A DNA stretch of 64,000 bases, from NCBI GenBank assembly GCA_902629935.1, contig CACOSU010000004.1:53510-117509 (forward strand), written 5' to 3'. Of the stretch, positions 1 to 9,254 are shown piece by piece. The stretch's first letter is position 1. The number at the start of each line of letters is the position of its first letter. The notes below the pieces were generated by a model. That model saw nothing but the letters and a program-made list of their open reading frames with translations, was not told the origin of the DNA and did not search any database. Both the position numbers and the translations under genes were made by a program. This stretch comes from an uncultured Pelagibacteraceae bacterium. Lineage in GTDB: Bacteria; Pseudomonadota; Alphaproteobacteria; Pelagibacterales; Pelagibacteraceae.

Positions 1-3000
1 TCAAGTTGTATTTCTTCTTCTAATGCTTGTCGTAAAGTCTTTCCATTAATTACAATAGTAGAAACCAATTGGTTCATTCTATCGTATGCAGAAACTTTAC
101 CTTTTTTGTATTTAGCATATTCAACTAAATCCATAAACTTAGGTAAGACAGGTAATCCTTTTCCTAGTCTAACTATTTCTTCAGCAATAATATCGCTTCG
201 CTTTTGTGTAGTAGCTAAAGGATTAATAGCGTTCTTAATAAATCTTTTTATTCCACTGTCTTTATCTTTGTGTGCTTCACCAAGAGCATTGTATCTAGGA
301 GAAGAAGGTGTTCCCATTCCTGTCCTATTTTTAACTTGTTCTATAATAGTTGTTGCGTCTCTATAGTATGGGTCATTTACAAATTTATAAACAATGTTTG
401 GAACATAACTTCCTATTTTTTGAGAAAGGTATCTTTGCATTGCTCTTTCATCTTCAGTATTAAATGCTTCAACTAAATCTGCTAAACCTCTTAAATAAGT
501 TTTACTAAAGATATTTCTTTTGACTGCTTCATAACCTGAACCTAAAAATATTTGTGCTTTTTGTCCGAAGTCTAATGGATTTTTACCACCATTCTGCAAC
601 ATCATTATTTGCATATCTGCACCAAATCTTTCGATTTCTTCTTCAGTCATTTGGTCATAGACACTTACGAAGTCTACCATTATTCCAAGTAATGCACCGT
701 ATGGGTCTAGTTGTCCGAATGGTAATTGTCTTCCATCATCAAAGACATATGAATAAGGTTTGAAACCTAAATCAGATTTTTTCATTCTGATAATTTCAGC
801 GTCTTTATAAATATCTAAATTCTTTTCTCCTACCTTACCTGTTCTACCTTGTAGTTTACCTTGTTGTGCAAGTATGTAAGCTACACTTAAAATAATACTT
901 CCAACTGCTAATTGACCTCTTGCTTTTGCAATTGCTACTGGGTCACCACTTTTCCCTAGTATATCTCCATATCTATAAGCTAAAGCCAAAGGAGACCTGT
1001 CTGCTATTGCTTTTGCAATGTTTGTAGGTGTTTTAACGAAAGGAAAGAATTGTTTTAAATAAGGTTGAGAGTTTACTAAATCTGCAAACTTATCTGTAAA
1101 TCCAACTAATTCATTAGTAAATGTATTTTCTTCAGCATATCTTAATGCTTCTTCATTTACTCCTCTTAATCCAGTCTCGTCATATCCTTGCCTGATATAT
1201 TCATCTACGTATTTTTTAATATCTGTCTTTTTAGTTAAACCTAATCTTTTAGCTTCTCTAACTGCTTGTGCTTTAAGTTTACCTCTATAATTAATCTGTT
1301 TGAAAAATTCATCAGTAGCATTTAAAAATCTTGATGGTGTTCTAACAATAGCCCCACCTAAATAATCAGGAACTTCTTTTGTGACAGAAGTATCAAACTT
1401 AGAAGCACCTGCGTCTTTTGATTGTAAAACTAATTCACCATTTCTAAAAGCAACACCTGCATATTTTAATGAAGCAGATAAACTTTCCGCCATACCTGCA
1501 TATCTTGCAATTGCTTCTTCTGTATTTAATTGAAATGCTTTTGCTTTATCAAGGTCATTAAATGATATTAGTTCAGATATTTTACTTCCAATAGCTTCTT
1601 CTATTGGTCTCATCATTCCTATTACACCATTAGATACTGCGTTTACTAATTGTGTTTTTGGTGATGATAGCAATGCGTTAATCCAAACTTCATTAGCTAC
1701 ATTCCATATTCTGTTTTTAAGAGCAAAGTTTAAAACTTGTCTACCTACTGTTGGATTATCGGCTCTAGATAATCTTTCGAGAAACATATCAAAACCTTTC
1801 TGTCCACCGCCAAAGTTTTTATATGCGTTCTTTGCATTTAAAAATTCTTCTTCTACGTATTTAGCTTGTAAAAATTCTTCTTTAGTTAAATTAAATATTC
1901 TTAAATTTCTACCAGTTGCAGTACGAACTCTTTTTGCATTGATTGTCATATTCTCAATCATAAACATCATAAGTTCCATATCTTGTTTAGTACGGTTTCC
2001 TTTTTTGTACTGTCTTATAAATTTAGGAAATGCGTTTAATAAAGAAGTGTAAGCAACTTCGTGTGCAAATATTAATGAGTTTGTATTATCAACATTATCT
2101 GCAAACTTAGCAAAATCTTGAAATACTTGGTTTACGTCACCACCATAATCATTAATGGCTTTTCTTTTGACTGCTTCATCAGTCATTCTTTTATTTAATT
2201 TTGTATTAGTAGCAGTAATAGCGTCATAAAAAGATTTAAAAGTTCTTACTCCTTCTATTGTCAAGCCACCTTCTACTTTACCTGTCTTAGGATTTCTTAC
2301 TGCTTTGAAAGTATCTAGATTAATAAATCCTTCAGGAATATTAAATGCTTCTTCTGAAGTAAGTTCACCTTTATTCCATCTTTCAAAATTATTTTTTAAT
2401 CCTGATTTAACAGTATCATTTATAATTTTAATTCTTTGAGTTTGTGCTAATTGCTTAGTTTTAAATTTCTTTGGTAATACATCATCTATAGCAGTATTAA
2501 GAATATCCATCTTTTGACTAATAGTCTGCGCTTCATTTAATCTATCGCCTACATCATCAAAAACATTTCTAGTCTTTTCTAAATATGCTTCGTCTTCTTT
2601 TGCTTGTTTAGTATTTACTTTTCTATCTCTAATAGCTTTACCAAATCTAACACCTCTAAATAGTGCTTCTGCTATTGAACCTAAACCTAGACCTTCTATC
2701 GTATTCTTAAATCTTGCTTCCCACCATTCATCATCTACATCAGACTTTAAATATCCTAAATAACTATCAACAGTTTCTGGTGCATATTCAGCAAGTAAAT
2801 CTGTCATTCTTCCTGAATTTTCATCGAATACTGTAAAGTCAGCTAAAGCCCCTTTTGCAGACGCTTGACCAAAAGCACCTAGAGTTGATTGCGCTTTTGG
2901 CACTTTAGATAATTTTAATAATTTATCTGCACCTTTAAATCCAATAACAAACTGACCAATACCTTCTACAAGATTACCAGTCATACTTGTCGTATGGTCA

Positions 3001-3476
3001 TCGTTGTCAGGATTGGTTGGGTCGTAAAAGAAACCTTTTATATTGAAAGCGTCATTGACACCTATAGCACCTGTTATTGGTGCGAGTATTCCGTATGTTG
3101 CAACTTTATCTGCTTCTTGTACTGCTTGTTTGTATGGAATGTATTCAATCAATCCATTATTAGCGTCTTTACCATATCTAAAGCCACCAAGAGTAGTCTT
3201 GTCTCCTAAAGTGTCACCTAAATCTTCTACCAGACCTACTGCACTATTTATTGCTTTTCTTGACGCTTCATACGGTGCAACTGCAAAAGTATCAAACGCC
3301 CAATTATTTTTTAATGCAGGTGGTAAGTCAGATAACACTCCACCTTCTGTAGGTTTTTCTACAGTCGTTGCAGATTGATATTCTGGTTTTGCAAATTCTG
3401 CTTGAATTTCTGCTTCTGTTGTTCCGTCTACAAAACTTTTAAGTTCACCATTAGGTGCTTTTCTAATTATTGCCAT
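1..3476 (-). CDS. Internal virion protein, T7 gp16-like (3' end beyond window)
   Basis: The frame opens with ATG at 3476 (N-terminus MAIIRKAPNG) and stays open to the left edge, so at least 1158 residues are present; T7 gp16 has about 1318. Its start overlaps the stop of the upstream gene as TAATG, a pattern repeated in this block. Position after the gp14- and gp15-like genes indicates an internal core protein that would be ejected at infection. I did not see a clear lytic-transglycosylase motif near the N-terminus, unlike T7 gp16. The function is inferred from size and gene order only. Confidence 0.72.
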   Translation of the reverse strand, partial: MAIIRKAPNGELKSFVDGTTEAEIQAEFAKPEYQSATTVEKPTEGGVLSDLPPALKNNWAFDTFAVAPYEASRKAINSAVGLVEDLGDTLGDKTTLGGFRYGKDANNGLIEYIPYKQAVQEADKVATYGILAPITGAIGVNDAFNIKGFFYDPTNPDNDDHTTSMTGNLVEGIGQFVIGFKGADKLLKLSKVPKAQSTLGAFGQASAKGALADFTVFDENSGRMTDLLAEYAPETVDSYLGYLKSDVDDEWWEARFKNTIEGLGLGSIAEALFRGVRFGKAIRDRKVNTKQAKEDEAYLEKTRNVFDDVGDRLNEAQTISQKMDILNTAIDDVLPKKFKTKQLAQTQRIKIINDTVKSGLKNNFERWNKGELTSEEAFNIPEGFINLDTFKAVRNPKTGKVEGGLTIEGVRTFKSFYDAITATNTKLNKRMTDEAVKRKAINDYGGDVNQVFQDFAKFADNVDNTNSLIFAHEVAYTSLLNAFPKFIRQYKKGNRTKQDMELMMFMIENMTINAKRVRTATGRNLRIFNLTKEEFLQAKYVEEEFLNAKNAYKNFGGGQKGFDMFLERLSRADNPTVGRQVLNFALKNRIWNVANEVWINALLSSPKTQLVNAVSNGVIGMMRPIEEAIGSKISELISFNDLDKAKAFQLNTEEAIARYAGMAESLSASLKYAGVAFRNGELVLQSKDAGASKFDTSVTKEVPDYLGGAIVRTPSRFLNATDEFFKQINYRGKLKAQAVREAKRLGLTKKTDIKKYVDEYIRQGYDETGLRGVNEEALRYAEENTFTNELVGFTDKFADLVNSQPYLKQFFPFVKTPTNIAKAIADRSPLALAYRYGDILGKSGDPVAIAKARGQLAVGSIILSVAYILAQQGKLQGRTGKVGEKNLDIYKDAEIIRMKKSDLGFKPYSYVFDDGRQLPFGQLDPYGALLGIMVDFVSVYDQMTEEEIERFGADMQIMMLQNGGKNPLDFGQKAQIFLGSGYEAVKRNIFSKTYLRGLADLVEAFNTEDERAMQRYLSQKIGSYVPNIVYKFVNDPYYRDATTIIEQVKNRTGMGTPSSPRYNALGEAHKDKDSGIKRFIKNAINPLATTQKRSDIIAEEIVRLGKGLPVLPKFMDLVEYAKYKKGKVSAYDRMNQLVSTIVINGKTLRQALEEEIQL

Positions 3477-5143
3477 TACTTATCACTCATCTTCTTTAAG
3501 GTTTCATCTAAATTATTAAATACTGCACCACTAGATTGGGTTTCATTAAATTGTAATGCTTTGAATACAGCGTCACCATCAGGTGTCTTAGCAGACTTCA
3601 TTACTTCAATTATGTTTCTAAAATGATTTATAAAATCTGTTTCAAATGCTTCTGCTTGAAATACACCATCAACCATATACTTACCTTGTTTATGGTTTTC
3701 TCTATACCATCTTAACATTCTAGTATTGATATAAGTCTTAGCTTGTCCTGCTTGAAGTTTATCTCCGTAGTTAGAACTACTAGCTACAAGTGCGTCCAAA
3801 CCTTTTATTGTTTCCGTAAATTCAATATTACTAAATACAGGTTTATTTTTATAATTTCGGTGATTAGGAATATCAGAAGTAATTACTGTAGTGTATGTAG
3901 ATTTTCTAATATTTCCTTTATAATAATTTTGTCTAGCAAACTCCTCAGCTTCTTCATATTTACCTTCGTCTAAAAGCTGACTTATTCTAATCATAATGTC
4001 AGAACTATCACTTTTTCCACCATCAAATTTCTGGTCGTTTATAAAAGTATCAATAGCTTTTATTTCTATATTAGTTCTAGACTTATCATTTCTATATGCT
4101 TGAATATCAAACTCATCATCTTGGTTAGTTAAGAAATCATATGTAGCAACAAATTCTTTTTTATCTTTTGCTTCTCTTAATTTAACCTCATTATTTAAAG
4201 TACTTTCTTCGTTATCTAATAATAGTTTAGTAAGTTCCTCTTTTTTCTTTTTAACTTTACCAATGTTTGCAATGGTATCAGTTCCACCTTGAATAAAATC
4301 TGGTAAGTTTTCTATAATCTCTTTTGCATACTCAAAGTCTGTAGTTGTCGTGACATATGTCTCAATACCTTCAAGTATTCTGTCAGTTATATCTGCACTG
4401 TCATAACCAACTCCTAATAATTCAGTGACTTCTTTTTGTATTTTACTTGCTAAAAATGAGTATTTATCAACACCATCATCAAAGTCTCCTAGTGGTGATT
4501 GGTCAAAATCTTTAAATTTCTCAAATATACCATAAATTCTATTATCTACTTTCTTATCAAAGTCTTTTTCAAATTCAGATAATTGTGAACTTCTATGAGT
4601 ATTTTCTAATATATTTTTATAAGAAGTAGTTTCTTTGAAGAAACCTTTTTCTAATTCTAAAGGTGAAAAGAAACCTAAATCATTTTCTTTAATAAATTTA
4701 TCTAATTCTGATTTATAGAATTGATTAAATGCACCGTCTCTTGTGTCTTTAGCTACATTTTTATTTCTATATTCTTTACCAAGTTTATCTATAAATTTAT
4801 CAGCAAATTCATTTAAACTTAACTCTTTATATTTTTCTATGTAATAAGGATTAGCAGTTTTATCTATTTTTCCATCTTTAACTGCGTCTCTAAATTTTAA
4901 TTTATTTTCTAAAAAATCTTTATTTGCTTGTGCTGAATTAATATTCTTTTGTTCTAACTCTTTACCTAAAACAATTTTAACTCCTGCGTCATTGATAAAA
5001 TTATCTAATGAAGCAGTAAATTCTTTTAGTCCAGCAACTTCAGGTTCTGCGTCTGGTTTATAAAATAAATTAAAGTCTTCAGATAATACTTGTGGTAATT
5101 CTGGTTGCAGATTTAATTCTGGTTTTATTCTTCTTTTAGCCAT
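3476..5143 (-). CDS. Internal virion protein, T7 gp15-like
   Basis: 555 residues, rich in Lys, Glu, Asp and Asn and largely predicted helical, with no signal peptide or membrane segment. The reading frame could begin at a TTG at 5152, but ATG at 5143 is preferred: it sits about 10 bases after AGGAG and overlaps the upstream stop as TAATG. T7 gp15 is a 747-residue internal core protein, so this one is shorter. Position between the gp14-like and gp16-like genes is the main evidence; I recognise no enzymatic motif. Confidence 0.6.
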   Translation of the reverse strand: MAKRRIKPELNLQPELPQVLSEDFNLFYKPDAEPEVAGLKEFTASLDNFINDAGVKIVLGKELEQKNINSAQANKDFLENKLKFRDAVKDGKIDKTANPYYIEKYKELSLNEFADKFIDKLGKEYRNKNVAKDTRDGAFNQFYKSELDKFIKENDLGFFSPLELEKGFFKETTSYKNILENTHRSSQLSEFEKDFDKKVDNRIYGIFEKFKDFDQSPLGDFDDGVDKYSFLASKIQKEVTELLGVGYDSADITDRILEGIETYVTTTTDFEYAKEIIENLPDFIQGGTDTIANIGKVKKKKEELTKLLLDNEESTLNNEVKLREAKDKKEFVATYDFLTNQDDEFDIQAYRNDKSRTNIEIKAIDTFINDQKFDGGKSDSSDIMIRISQLLDEGKYEEAEEFARQNYYKGNIRKSTYTTVITSDIPNHRNYKNKPVFSNIEFTETIKGLDALVASSSNYGDKLQAGQAKTYINTRMLRWYRENHKQGKYMVDGVFQAEAFETDFINHFRNIIEVMKSAKTPDGDAVFKALQFNETQSSGAVFNNLDETLKKMSDK

Positions 5144-5718
5144 TATGTCCAAACTCCTGATACTGAATTAGTTTGTGCGTTCTTCTCTTGGTTTGTCATT
5201 AGACCTGCGTTCTGTTTTTGAAATTCTAAACTGTAATAAGTGTTTGCTACATTCAATGCAGACGAAGCAAATAACAATGCAGGATTAGGTGGTTGTAAAT
5301 ATGTTGATTGTGCTTCTTGTCCAAACTGTATGGCTTCTAGGTTTCTTTCAAATTGTGAAATATTAATTCCTAAGTTTCTTTGAAGTGAAGCATTATAATT
5401 ACCTTGAACTCTATAATAATCACTCATTAATCTTTCTTGTGAACCTGATAAAGCTAAACCTTCAGAACCTGCTATAAATTTTGCTCTAGCTACTTTAGAA
5501 CGTATGTTTGCTTGAAAACCTTTTTCAGAACTTTTAGCAATTGTTTGTCTAATCTTTAATTGTTCAGTTGCATATCTTCTTATTGCATTTGCTTTAGCAA
5601 TATCATTTTGTCTTTTCTGGGCAAGGAAACGTGCCTTTTGAGCTTCTTTCGCCTGTTGAAATTGTAAAAAAGACGACCCTGCACTAGCAATTAAGAGTGC
5701 CGTTGTTGGTTCACACAT
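5143..5718 (-). CDS. Internal virion protein, T7 gp14-like
   Basis: 191 residues. The N-terminus MCEPTTALLIASAGSSFLQF is a hydrophobic, Ala/Ser-rich segment followed by a long Gln/Ala/Arg-rich helix (about residues 20-75), the usual layout of gp14-like podoviral internal core proteins (T7 gp14, 196 aa). It overlaps the gp13-like gene by 28 bases and its stop overlaps the next start as TAATG, so translation of the block is probably coupled. The likely role is formation of the inner-membrane part of the DNA ejection conduit, inferred from the family. Confidence 0.72.
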   Translation of the reverse strand: MCEPTTALLIASAGSSFLQFQQAKEAQKARFLAQKRQNDIAKANAIRRYATEQLKIRQTIAKSSEKGFQANIRSKVARAKFIAGSEGLALSGSQERLMSDYYRVQGNYNASLQRNLGINISQFERNLEAIQFGQEAQSTYLQPPNPALLFASSALNVANTYYSLEFQKQNAGLMTNQEKNAQTNSVSGVWT

Positions 5719-6173
5719 ATTTTAATAAACTCATAAAATGGTAGTTGTAAAACTCCGTAGTTAATTTTTCGTAAAAATTTAAATCCACACCATTTAAGCC
5801 AACGTATATGTAGGTCATTTCTACAATCTACGTAGTTCCATAATGTTGGATACTTTTGATTTAAAAAATCTATCACTTTTCTACTTTCTCGTAAGAAACT
5901 AAATCTTATGCGATAAATTTCATCAGAAGCTAATAACCAGATAGCACCATCTTTAGAAACACCAAACATACCTACTGGTATATTTTCTGTATCTACAATT
6001 GTGAAACATACTTCAGAAGCAACATAACCTCTTAGTAAAACATTGTATGGTGTAGAACCTGAATTAGCTAAAATCTCTTGAACGTCTGCAAATCTAAGTT
6101 TGTCTTTTAGGTAATGACAATCTTCGTGTTTAGATAAACGAAAACCATTAAATTCTTTGACTTGCAGTGACAT
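5691..6173 (-). CDS. gp13-like / DUF2833 acetyltransferase-fold phage protein
   Basis: About 160 residues. Features such as VGMFGVSKDGAIWLLASDEI and a C-terminal block with HIRWLKWCGF are typical of the DUF2833/T7 gp13 group, which has a GNAT-like fold and is an internal-virion or assembly protein. The frame extends upstream to an ATG at 6194, but the ATG at 6173 has AAGG five bases upstream and gives the usual short N-terminus (MSLQVKEFNGF). It overlaps the tail-tube B gene by 26 bases. Whether it has enzymatic activity is unknown. Confidence 0.68.
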   Translation of the reverse strand: MSLQVKEFNGFRLSKHEDCHYLKDKLRFADVQEILANSGSTPYNVLLRGYVASEVCFTIVDTENIPVGMFGVSKDGAIWLLASDEIYRIRFSFLRESRKVIDFLNQKYPTLWNYVDCRNDLHIRWLKWCGFKFLRKINYGVLQLPFYEFIKICVNQQRHS

Positions 6174-8505
6174 AAAAACCTTGCCAACTTGCATTTATGA
6201 AGTTGCTAGGTAAGTGACTATTATTCTTTAATTTGACTGTTAATTTGTCATTTTCAGATTGAACTGCAAAAGTAAAATCTCCATCTTCTAGATTTACAGT
6301 GCCTGTTAATCCTGAACCGACTACCGTTCCTGTAAATGTAGAATTTGAGGTACTACGTCCAACTGGTGTGACTTCTGTTGTAAAAAATCCTGTATCGTTA
6401 AAAGAAACAGACCAATTCCTAATTTGTAATCTTCCTTCTTTAACTGAAATTCTGCTACCTACGCTATCTGCTACTTGTAAGAATTGTTGAGAAAACTGAA
6501 ACTCAAATTCATATTGTTCACCAATAAAAAAGTTTTGTGCAGTTATATCTCCACTTACTACAATACTTGTTCCTGATTGTGATACAGTAGAAATTTCTTG
6601 ACCTGCTTTATTTGAAGCACCAGAACGACCTACTACCTTCATTGTATTATTTATTGCGTATGGCAACGTGATAGTAGTTTGGTTTGTTCCTGCGTTATAG
6701 CTTTCTGTAATCTGAGTGTTATTAAGTTTTCTATCTAAATGAGTAAGATAAGTTTCGCCTGTATCTGTAAGCGCAGGTGAAACATCTATAGTTTCTAAAT
6801 AAACACCATCGCTTCTTTCGTTTACAATAAATAAAGTATTTTCAATAAAATCAACATTTAAAATTTTATCTGAAGTAGTAGAACCGTAAGTCCATTTATG
6901 CCACGCAGATTGAAGTCTTTTATTATTTGCTACATAAAATTGAAATACATATAAAGCATTTTGTTCATCGCTAGATAATGCAATTAAGATATTTTCAGTA
7001 GTAGAAGAAGCAAGTTTAAAAACATTAGCAGGAATAAACTTAGGAACATTAGCCGTAATATCGTCAGCTTTTTTCGTATCTGTATCAGACGCAACGAAAA
7101 ACTCTCTAACGCCTGTAAAGTTTCCTTTATTAAACGTGAAGAAGACATTAGAACCTGAGCCAACTGGTTTAACTTTTCTGTCTGCTTCGAACTCAGTCGT
7201 GACATTAATTGATATATTTCCTGCAGTTAGTGTTGCACCACCAGTCACCATAAATTGAGACTGGTCGCTAAATAATAATAATTCTTCATCAAAAGATACT
7301 GCGTGTCTTAATATACTTACTTTAGTGTGAGTACTTGCAACATCTATTGGGTCTGTATCTAAGGTAGAAGTCACTGTTTCAGGAAAGAATTGAAAAAACT
7401 CTCCACTTCTACTCATAATAACATTTTCATCAGCTAACAAACCTAATCTGTTTCTATGAAAGAAAATGTCATTTAATTTTTTACCTATAAAACTTGGGTC
7501 AGGTGCTGAAACTAAATCTCCACAAACTCTTTGTCCTAGTGAAGGAACATCAAAAGAAGTTGCTGATATAGTATAAGAACTTCCATCTATTTGAGTAAAT
7601 CTAAAATTTCCGTCAGAAGTCCTAATCAATATATGAGGAAACTTTGTATTTTTAATAGTCGTCTTTGTATTTGGTGCTACTGTTTCTTCCCATAAATCAG
7701 TGACATATTTTACATAATAATTATCAAAGTTATTAGAAGCGTCACCAGTCACTTCAACAACCATTCCATTTATTGCAGGTTGTGGTAAATCAGAAAAGTT
7801 TTGAACTTTATCTTTTACTACTTGTGAAGCGTCATCACCAAAACCATCAGAAGCTGATATATTTAAAGTTCCTGAGGATTTAACAATAGAAAAACTACTG
7901 TCTCCAATGTTTGTTAGAGTAATTCCTGAAGGACTACCGATTGCACTTTTTAATCCGTCTCGAATTGCTTTAGTATCTGTATTTGATGAAGTAAACGTAG
8001 TTGTAGTTCCATCAATTGTAATTGAGTATGGTGTGCTATTTACGCCTTGCAATACAGAATAAACTGCTTGTTCAACTTTTGCAGGACTTGTCGTTGTGTC
8101 CATTTCACACTGAATATTTTTATTTAATACAAAAGTAAAATCTGCAACAGTCACACAAACAAAATCATTCTTTGGGTCTGTAGAAGTTAGATATGCAGTT
8201 GCGCCTGTTTGATTAACTACAGTCTTTTGAGTTCCATCTGTTTCATATGCTTCGATAGAACCATTTTTAATTACAATAACATATCTCTCATTTACGTCTC
8301 TATTAATGGTATGCAAAAAAGCATTTCCAAAAGTTGATGATGATAGTTTTGCGATATTATTAGTTGGTGGTCTTTTTTTGAGACCTTCAACAACACTAGA
8401 AAAACCATTAAGTTGAGTTGTTGCTTGTGAACTTAATCTTAATACTTCTGGTTGCTGACTTATTCCTTGAACCAAGTTTGGTATGGTTCTAGATACAAGT
8501 GGCAT
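6148..8505 (-). CDS. Tail tubular protein B, T7 gp12-like
   Basis: 785 residues, close to T7 gp12 (794). The N-terminus reads MPLVSRTIPNLVQGISQQP followed by a motif ending in LKKRPPTN; the 'P-N-L-x-x-G-I-S-Q-Q' opening is diagnostic of tail tubular protein B. The protein is rich in beta-prone Thr/Ser/Val stretches. It would form the tail nozzle that binds tube A and the tail fibres. The start overlaps the stop of tube A as TAATG. Confidence 0.93.
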   Translation of the reverse strand: MPLVSRTIPNLVQGISQQPEVLRLSSQATTQLNGFSSVVEGLKKRPPTNNIAKLSSSTFGNAFLHTINRDVNERYVIVIKNGSIEAYETDGTQKTVVNQTGATAYLTSTDPKNDFVCVTVADFTFVLNKNIQCEMDTTTSPAKVEQAVYSVLQGVNSTPYSITIDGTTTTFTSSNTDTKAIRDGLKSAIGSPSGITLTNIGDSSFSIVKSSGTLNISASDGFGDDASQVVKDKVQNFSDLPQPAINGMVVEVTGDASNNFDNYYVKYVTDLWEETVAPNTKTTIKNTKFPHILIRTSDGNFRFTQIDGSSYTISATSFDVPSLGQRVCGDLVSAPDPSFIGKKLNDIFFHRNRLGLLADENVIMSRSGEFFQFFPETVTSTLDTDPIDVASTHTKVSILRHAVSFDEELLLFSDQSQFMVTGGATLTAGNISINVTTEFEADRKVKPVGSGSNVFFTFNKGNFTGVREFFVASDTDTKKADDITANVPKFIPANVFKLASSTTENILIALSSDEQNALYVFQFYVANNKRLQSAWHKWTYGSTTSDKILNVDFIENTLFIVNERSDGVYLETIDVSPALTDTGETYLTHLDRKLNNTQITESYNAGTNQTTITLPYAINNTMKVVGRSGASNKAGQEISTVSQSGTSIVVSGDITAQNFFIGEQYEFEFQFSQQFLQVADSVGSRISVKEGRLQIRNWSVSFNDTGFFTTEVTPVGRSTSNSTFTGTVVGSGLTGTVNLEDGDFTFAVQSENDKLTVKLKNNSHLPSNFINASWQGFYVTASQRI

Positions 8506-9110
8506 TAGTATATCCTATTATTTCTTGAAATAGTGTACGCTTGTTCTGGTGTATCAAATATTGAATAGTCACCAGTTCTAGCTTCTGCGTTTCTTAAAAT
8601 TGATAACGCCTGTTTTTCATCTTCTTGTGAAAATTTATGTAAAGTGTTTGCACCTAAAGTTCTATCGTGAAAAACTCTAGCACTTCTTATTGTAATATAT
8701 CTTTTTGCTTGTTCAGGTATTTCATTAAAAGGTAATAAGACTACCTGAGTGACATCTTCAAAATCTCTATCAAATACATCTGTATTTTTTGCAAGATTAA
8801 ATAAAGTACCGTCACGTTGAACTAAATCGTAATCACTTCTAGAAATTAGATTTGGGTCTAAGTCTACTCTTACTACGTTAGTTCCTACTGGAATTTTGTT
8901 ATTAGTATCTCTAACTAAAGTTGTTTTATATTGAGTGTTGAAGTGCCAACCTGCAGATTGAACTTCTCTTGAAATTTCTGATAAAACATTTTTAGCGACT
9001 GTTCCGTCTACAGGTAAAGACCCACTTAAACTGTTTAATGGACTTTCCCCAATTGTCGAAAGAATTACATTTACACTTTCTAATTCAGTGCTTCTTGTTG
9101 TTGTTGTCAT
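8505..9110 (-). CDS. Tail tubular protein A, T7 gp11-like
   Basis: 201 residues, T7 gp11 is 196. Contains the family hallmark near the N-terminus, ELESVNVILSTIGESPLNSL, and the downstream 'GWHFNT' and 'RRITIR'-like element (here RYITIRSARVF). It forms the ring joining portal and nozzle. The ATG at 9110 overlaps the TAA of a 24-codon ORF just upstream (TAATG), which suggests coupled translation. Confidence 0.92.
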   Translation of the reverse strand: MTTTTRSTELESVNVILSTIGESPLNSLSGSLPVDGTVAKNVLSEISREVQSAGWHFNTQYKTTLVRDTNNKIPVGTNVVRVDLDPNLISRSDYDLVQRDGTLFNLAKNTDVFDRDFEDVTQVVLLPFNEIPEQAKRYITIRSARVFHDRTLGANTLHKFSQEDEKQALSILRNAEARTGDYSIFDTPEQAYTISRNNRIY

Positions 9111-9184
9111 TACGGTAGAAAACTATCGAACCATTGGTCAATCTTTTTTCCTATCCATCTTTTTAATTTACAAAACCAACACAT
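9110..9184 (-). CDS. 24-residue Cys/Trp-rich peptide upstream of tail tube A
   Basis: A short frame beginning MCWFCKLKRW and ending in SFLP. It has GGAG nine bases before its ATG and its stop overlaps the next ATG as TAATG, the same coupling used by the neighbouring structural genes. It lies between the capsid terminator and tail tube A. The CxxC and aromatic/basic composition is unlike a random leader. Function unknown; it may simply carry ribosomes into the tube A gene. Confidence 0.5.
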   Translation of the reverse strand: MCWFCKLKRWIGKKIDQWFDSFLP

Positions 9185-9207
9185 AGTTATTTTCTCCTTT
9201 AAACAAC

Positions 9208-9240
9208 AGGCGTAGATTGTCTGTGTTAATCTCTACGCCT
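9208..9240 (-). terminator. Terminator after major capsid gene (T-phi equivalent)
   Basis: On the minus strand AGGCGTAGA (9240-9232) pairs perfectly with TCTACGCCT (9216-9208), a 9-bp stem with a 15-base loop, followed by GTTGTTT. T7 has its main terminator for phage polymerase, T-phi, immediately after capsid gene 10; this hairpin occupies the same position, 15 bases past the capsid stop. Confidence 0.75.
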
Positions 9241-9254
9241 GAAGTTATCTTTTA

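Noticed and set aside
3043..3378. 111-aa plus-strand ORF and other plus-strand ORFs within the prophage
   Set aside because: All lie opposite long, well-supported minus-strand structural genes and have no recognisable protein features.
6984..7205. 73-aa minus-strand ORF inside tail tube B
   Set aside because: Out-of-frame shadow within a confident 785-aa protein; Leu/Ser-rich composition is an artefact of the other frame.
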